A stretch of DNA of 64,000 nucleotides. Origin: Blasia pusilla (Eukaryota > Marchantiophyta > Marchantiopsida > Blasiales). The translations under genes were made by a program, and so were the position numbers. Every line of letters starts with the position of its first letter. The stretch's first letter is position 1. The stretch is from contig CM114271.1 in assembly GCA_050084515.1 (NCBI GenBank), positions 7,316,001 through 7,380,000 of the forward strand, in the 5' to 3' direction. Shown in pieces: positions 58,421-64,000 of the stretch. Under the pieces are notes generated by a model. It was given only the letters and a program-made list of their open reading frames with translations. It was not told the origin of the DNA and searched no databases.

Positions 58421-58830
58421 CAAGCCTGCCTGTGAGCCCGTGGAGCCTCTAATGTAGTCTCACGCTCGCACGGGACCCACAAGGCGAGTTGGGCCCCTAT
58501 TGGACCAGCTCAAGCAGGGCCTGCCGTTCAGGCCGCCATGTGAGCGTTGTGCGCGCTTGCCGCGGGATGCTCAAGCCCACACAACGTCCGCAGCTAAGCT
58601 CGCATGTGTGGAATTAGCTGCGGACCTTGCGTGGGCTTGAGTCTCTCATGCGGGGCTTGTGTGGGCTCATCTATAGGCCTTGCGCGGACGTGAGCCCGAC
58701 CATCCAATGGGGGCCCATCCTGCCCTATGGGCCGTGCACAGGCTTCATGCAGGCTTCAAAATGGGTGTGGATTGGCCAAGCCTGCCTCTACGTTACAAGC
58801 TTGGTGCGCTGAGGTGCAGGTCGTGAAAAC
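58420..58830. repeat. GC-rich island with long imperfect hairpin
   Basis: A sharply bounded GC-rich block in AT-rich surroundings, built of recurring words such as GTGGGCTTG, GCGGAC and AGCCCAC in both orientations. Positions 58570-58597 and 58614-58641 are inverted copies (26 of 28 matching) with a 16-base loop. It may be part of a dispersed element related to 9480-9780, since both are followed or preceded by ACGGACATG words. Identity unknown. Confidence 0.6.
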
Positions 58831-61005
58831 CCGAGCCCGCACGGACATGTTTGTCCTAGGTTTAGACATAAGTCCGTAGACATGAAGATGTCCACGCACA
58901 CAGACCTGGACGGTTTGTGTGCAATCTTGGATTGAACACTAATCCAGATGTAAGTTTGTCTGATTTCATGTATGCCTTCAAAAGCGAGGTATTGGGCTTG
59001 CACAGATTTAGTATTGATGTCTAGGACGTCTGTTCGTTTACATATAAGGGCATACTTGACCAAGTAGAATGATCAATCTGCATCAATAACATTCAAAATG
59101 TTAATGTATGCTCCCCGAAGAAGCAAAATGACATGATGAAAGGGAATTATATCTCTATGTACGTGTGGCGGCATGTAGTATGTCTATCATATTGTTTATG
59201 GGTCAATTGATGGGATAATAGAATTCTTTACATGAGTAAGAAATCCAAGACGACAAGGGCGTTTTTGTATCTTCTTATGTACAATACACACATTCTCCTT
59301 GTATTTTTGAAGTTGTATGCGTGTAAAATAAGTATTCAAGAGGAAATGACAATTAGATGTTATGGTGTGTAGGTTAGGGGAAAAATATAATTGTGTGTGA
59401 TGGGGAATATAGATGCAAATCTCAGATGTTATGCATCAATATTATTGTTGTCAACCCTAAGAATCAACATGGCAATGGAAACTACTATTGCCTTGCAACT
59501 CATACATACCTAAGTACGTAGTCTTTAGATCTCGGTTTAAAATAATAATCCTTGATGACACACAAAGATTCGTTGGCCAAACTAGTGCATCCTTAAAGTA
59601 AAATAATTTCGCAAGCAGAGAAACATTCTTAGTCTAGATAAGTATAAATGTCTCTAAGCAAAATTTGTTTGCAAACTGAAAGTTTCTCTATAGGTGAATA
59701 TACTAGAAATCAAAATAACACCATCACATGATTGCACCCTATTCAAATTTGGAGAAATACAGTATTTCAAGAACCTTTTCAAACATATCTTTCGGGCAAA
59801 GAAGTTTCAGAGAGAATATTTCAAATGAGCACAGCAAGTAAAATATTTCAATTGGCTATTTTCAACAAGCACTTACATGAGAAGATCACAATGAAGTAAC
59901 TATGATTTCATCACTTCATGGGATGGCTAATTACAAGAAGATTTTCCAAAATATGATCTATTACAATTTTTTCCCATGTGGAAGGCAATAATAGTTGTGG
60001 ATATTTCCAATCACAAAACTCAGACCTTGCACTCTTTAACCTCGAGTTTTCACGGAGAGAATTGTTGACACAAATTTGGCCTAAACATTTCCCTCTCGTA
60101 GATAATCAAAAGCACTGAATTATCGCAATATGCCAAACCTTTAGAAACCTTTCATCTTTTTACCATCTTGAGGGTACCAGCAAAGTTATTATTAGAGATC
60201 TCTCACCTAACAGCTAAAATACAAATTTGAACACCAAATGATAAAGAACAAAACTTTAAGTGTACCTCAGAGACACATAAGAAAATTTAAGATGAGAATA
60301 TTCAAAGTGGAAAGGTCACCTCAAGAAAAATTTGAGTAGTTTAAAATGAACAAAAATGAGAACAAACATATGCATTTTTATTATTCTTCAAATAATCCTT
60401 CCCTCATTGTCTTCCCACTCTCAAGTTGTGTATGGCACTTTTGCTCAATTTAATGATGGGGGCCTATTTACAGTCTTTTTGTCTTTAATGTAAGTCTCTG
60501 AAAATTCTGAGACTTACATTCAGAGAATACTTCCTTGATGTGCAATCACCTATCTAACTAACACCTTTCAATTTTGGGGCAGTATGATTACGGGTATGAA
60601 TTGCATGGCTACACAAAGTATAATAATTCTCTGAAGTGGTAAAATCTTTGTGGACGACAATATTATCATTTTATCCAACATGACGCCTGAGTCTCCTCCC
60701 ATCAACTTGAAGACATAGCGTACTGACTTAACATTTCTGGAATAGATCAACTTAGTCGTGGTGTGGAAATCATGTGGGCAAATCAACGTGACACAAAAAT
60801 TCAAGAAGGATCTTTTAATCAAAGACGAGATCCAAGGTTCTCACATATTGCCCAAATCCCTCTACACTACAAGGTTGGATATGCAAAGCCACACTCTTTC
60901 TTGAAGCCAAACAAAATGGCAAGCTCTGTAACCTCACTTCAGTGGAAACACTGGTGATGTGGTTAAACCAGGTTTCTCATGTCCAAAATACCACAAAAAT
61001 GTTGT
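58831..61005. other. No gene recognised
   Basis: AT-rich intergenic sequence. ORFs at 60568-60822 (-) and 60763-60957 (+) have no recognisable motif. Confidence 0.4.
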
Positions 61006-61009
61006 GTGG

Positions 61010-62400
61010 GTGAGTGGAGAGAGACTATACTCATTTAGTAGTGCTTGTCGTAGCCTTGCGACCATAAACACCTCGCTCTGGTTGGACGGTGCAAGTGGAG
61101 AGAGTGTACTCATTAAGTAGAGCCTGTCGTAGCCTTGCGACCTTAGACCCTGCGCTTTGGTTGGCCTGTGCTTGAGACGGATGGGTGTAGAGAGAGGAAG
61201 AAGAGAAGACGGTACCATTTGAGAGGAGGGAGACACTCTCATATAGTGTGAGTGCTGACCAAACGTGCATGTCATAGCCTTGCAACCATAGACCCTACAC
61301 CATCATTGGACAGTGCTTGAGATGGGTGTAGAGAGGGGAAAAAGTGAAGAAAGTGCCAAATGAGAGGCGGGAGACACTCTCGTAGAGTGAGAGAGCTGAC
61401 TACACGATGTGTTGGACAATAAGCCCAGCGCCCTGGTTGGACTTTGAGAGAGAGAGATTCTACTCATTGAGTAGTACCTGTCGTAGCCTTGCGACCATAG
61501 ATCCTGTGCCCTGGTTGGACGGTGCTTGAGACTGGGATGGGTGTAGAGAGAGAAGTGAAGAAGGTATCATATGAGAGAAGGGAAACACTCTCATATAGTG
61601 TGCGCCCTGGGGGAGAGAGAGATTGTACTCTTTAGGCAGTGCCTGTCGTAGCCTTGCGACCATAGACCCCCACCATGGTTGGAAGGTCCGTGAATCTATA
61701 CTCATTAAGTAGTGCCTGTCGTAGCTTTGCACCCATAGACCCCGCGCCCTGGTTAGACGGTGCTTGAGACAGGGATGGGTGTAGAGAGAGGAAGAAGTGA
61801 GGGAGGTACCATATGAGAGGAGGGAGACACTCTCATATAGTGTGAGTGCTGACCAAACAACGTGTTTGTGCAGAGCTTCCAAGAGTCAACCAAGAAACTC
61901 TTCACCACACCATCTACTTTCCCTGATTGGGATCCCCAATAGACATTACTTACCAGTGAGGCAGCTTTGGGCAATGGATCAAGGCTACTGAGAGAGAGAC
62001 TATGCTCATTAAGTAGTGCCTGTCGTAGCCTTGTGACCAAAAACCCCACGCCCTGGTTGGATGGTGCTTGAGACCGGGATGGGTGTAGAGAGAGAAGCAA
62101 GTGAAGAAGGTACCATATGAGAGGAGGGAGACAGTCTCATATAGTATGAGTGCGAGAGAGAGACTGTACTCATTAAGTAGTGCCTGACGTAGCCTTGCGA
62201 CCATAAACCCCGCCCTCTGGTTGGACGGTGCTTGAGACTGGGATGGGCGTAGAGAGAGAAGCAAGTGAAGAAGGTACCATATGAGAGAGAGAGAGACAGT
62301 CTCATATAGTATGAGTGCGAGAGAGAGACTCTACTCATTAAGTAGTGCCTGTCGTAGCCTTGCGACCATAGACCCCGCGCCCTGGTTGGACGGTGTGTTT
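61010..62400. repeat. Degenerate tandem repeat array, about nine copies of a core
   Basis: The core CTGTCGTAGCCTTGCGACCA recurs with small changes near 61047, 61127, 61270, 61480, 61645, 61719, 62017, 62189 and 62351. Companion words are ACTCATTAAGTAGTGC before it and CCTGGTTGGACGGTGCTTGA, GATGGGTGTAGAGAGAG and ACCATATGAGAGGAGGGAGA after it, in irregular order. Spacing varies from about 75 to 300 bases. No tRNA-like A/B boxes or coding frame are apparent. It ends in a GA microsatellite next to the HAD gene. Confidence 0.88.
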
Positions 62401-62405
62401 AGAGG

Positions 62406-62410
<5 letters not shown>

Positions 62411-62469
<59 letters not shown>
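62411..62469. repeat. (GA)n microsatellite
   Basis: Uninterrupted GA repeat of about 59 bases, ending nine bases before the stop codon of the HAD-like gene, so it lies at the start of that gene's 3' UTR (CT-rich in its transcript). Confidence 0.97.
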
Positions 62470-62470
<1 letters not shown>

Positions 62471-62477
62471 TTTCAGG

Positions 62478-63777
62478 CTATTTCAACTTTGTGCAAAAGT
62501 CAGGTAGATCCACCACGTGTACCCGAGGAATTGCAGCAGCTGAGACCCTTTCTTTCTCAGTGTTATAACCCCATGAAGCTGAGTAGATATGCAATATGAC
62601 AGCATTTGAAGACACGATCACAAACGAGCGAAATGGAGATGGGTTAATTAGACTTCTCTGTGCCACAAACTACAAAGCTGCCTATTATCAAACAATCTTA
62701 GAACTTGGATTCTTTCTGATTACTAGTGATTACTCTAGCTAAAGTCTTCCTATCTCTAACGTAAGCATTCATCAATCAATGAGAATAGTTAAATGGAATT
62801 GCATGTATGGAGATAGGACGTACCTAGATACAGGTTCCAACTGTCCAATTCAGAATCTTTTATAACATTCTGGAGAGTGGCGAGCCGATCTTCTACAAAG
62901 CTGCAGCAAGGGATTAAATCAATATATATATTCTGCCCTAAAATATTCTGCTTGACTGATCTAGTTAATCCATAAAGTTCTCTGTCATAAACGGCAGTTC
63001 ATCAGAGACTTACTGTAGAGTCATGCCCTGATGCTCAGGACGGGCTTGTAGCTGCTTCAAAATCTCTACTTTCGGCCTGTTGCCATACAAACATGTACAC
63101 CCACTTCTTTATGAGAGCTGAGATCCTAAGATATCATTCACATCAAACAAAGCATTGAAACATTCCTACTGTAGTTGGAGTTACATTCCACCTGCTTCGT
63201 TTATGTGCTTAACAAGCATTATACATATTTCCAAATTCAAAGGATGATAAAAAGAGCAGCAGATTGTATCACTCTAATCAAATTGTTTCCACATCATTTT
63301 TCGTACCAATGCTTATTTCCTAATTGTCTTGTTTACTGATGCACCGTAGGACCAAATTGGATACCATTACATGAAAGTCGATCTGCACATCCAATTCTTT
63401 TAAATAAGTCACAGTTCTACATTTAGACAATTATAGAGAGAGATGAATAAGCCCACCCTGAGCCCAATCCATATATATGTTCAGGAGGAATCTCCACTCC
63501 AGCAATCTCTTTGAGCAGCAAAGCAGCAAATCGTGCCTGGAACAGGATATCAAGAGTGACGACAATTTCAATGAGAATAATTCAAAGCCCATTGAGGAAA
63601 AGTATGAGGCATCCATCCTCCTACTATGTCGGAACCCAAAGCAAGCATAAAAATTAAGGCAAAGGGAGCTCCTGACAAGTTTGGAGCACTACCCAGCTTT
63701 GGCCTACCTGCTTGGTTGTAACAATGTACAAGGATGAAGTTGCAAATTTAATTGCATCTCCTGTTCCTGGATAGAAC
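62478..63777 (-). CDS. HAD-superfamily hydrolase, last five exons
   Basis: Five minus-strand exons with consistent phases and GT-AG borders: 63708-63777, 63457-63536, 63014-63076, 62824-62900 and 62478-62578 (stop TAG at 62478-62480). The joined product of about 129 residues contains a HAD motif II-like segment (SSLYIVTTKQ, Thr), LLLKEIAGVEIPPEHIYGLG, PKVEILKQL, and a motif IV-like FVEDRLATL with acidic residues. It ends in a conserved tail (WGYNTEKER). This matches a conserved plant HAD-like hydrolase family of uncertain substrate. The nucleophile motif I (DxD) is upstream, beyond the recognised exons or the window edge. Exon 63708-63777 may not be the first; earlier exons were not found up to 64000. 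No stop or frameshift is seen, so the gene looks functional. Confidence 0.87.
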
Positions 63778-64000
63778 CTGCCAATGCAGTAACCATATTG
63801 CATGTTGAGGCCAGGCTCATGTTGGTGCAAGGTCATTGTTTTGCTCCCAATAATTGTCTCTCACTGGATGCACTACATATTTCCTGCTAACCAACCTTTC
63901 AACAATCTCCACATCCATCCATATGCTTCCATGCTAATCCAAACCATCCAAACTGTTTTTCGTCTCACTATTACCAGTCAGCTTGGGCAAATTCAAGAGA
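63778..64000 (-). other. Probable intron or upstream part of the HAD-like gene
   Basis: No further exon is identified. The acceptor ...CATTGGCAG precedes the exon that starts at 63777, so the region is most simply intron sequence. Confidence 0.5.

Noticed and set aside
61010-62400. CRISPR array or tRNA-derived SINE cluster
   Set aside because: Spacing is irregular (75 to 300 bases), the repeats are degenerate and modular, and no A/B boxes or leader are seen. The context is a eukaryotic nuclear genome.

Overview
The window looks like retrotransposon-rich nuclear DNA of a land plant, most likely outside the flowering plants. Two elements carry the plant initiator-Met-tRNA primer site (TGGTATCAGAGC). 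One host gene is a plant Raf-like (ATN1-type) kinase, and another is a spliced HAD-type hydrolase with GT-AG introns. A DNMT3-like methyltransferase also fits, because from memory DNMT3 orthologs persist in seed-free plants and are lost from flowering plants. I cannot name the species. Coding sequence is sparse. Most of the window is nested and decayed mobile elements separated by AT-rich sequence in which I recognise nothing.

Layout: 1-7574 (-), element 1, a decayed Ty3/gypsy-related element cut by the window edge. 12676-18815 (-), element 4, a complete gypsy element with two LTRs and a 5-bp target duplication, but with the reverse-transcriptase core deleted. 21490-26530, a dispersed repeat, a terminal-repeat fragment, a LINE remnant (+) and a gypsy integrase remnant (-). 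31495-32679 (+), an intact Raf-like kinase gene preceded by a GA-rich leader with an upstream ORF. 38200-40990, a GC-richer, possibly genic stretch I could not assign. 41015-41641 (-), a Helitron Rep remnant. 41496-44608, three tandem units of about 1037 bp. 43925-53518 (+), element 2, the best preserved member of the element-1 family, inserted into the terminal repeat of element 3 (-, tail at 53519-54680). 54680-55583+ (-), the 5' end of another gypsy element (element 5). 61010-62400, a degenerate repeat array. 62478-63777 (-), the last five exons of a HAD-like hydrolase.

The main discovery is the element 1/2/3 family. Its polyprotein order is Gag - CCHC - aspartic protease - C5 cytosine DNA methyltransferase - reverse transcriptase - RNase H - DDE integrase - PHD finger. 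The methyltransferase motifs run in canonical order (I, IV with PCQ, VI with ENV, VIII, IX/X) and resemble DNMT3 more than the permuted plant DRM enzymes. The PHD finger is a complete C4HC3. The ends are not ordinary LTRs: the left end is a repeat A, and the right end is B-A-B. The terminus B joined to the terminus A is therefore also present inside the element, as in the split direct repeats of PAT/Ngaro-type DIRS elements, yet this element encodes a DDE integrase. Two diverged subfamilies here show the same arrangement. Such an element could methylate its own copies and read chromatin; that function is inference.

Every copy in the window is broken by stops or frameshifts, so these are relics or inaccurately sequenced copies. 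Small homopolymer length differences between the near-identical tandem units suggest long-read consensus errors may add to the frameshifts.
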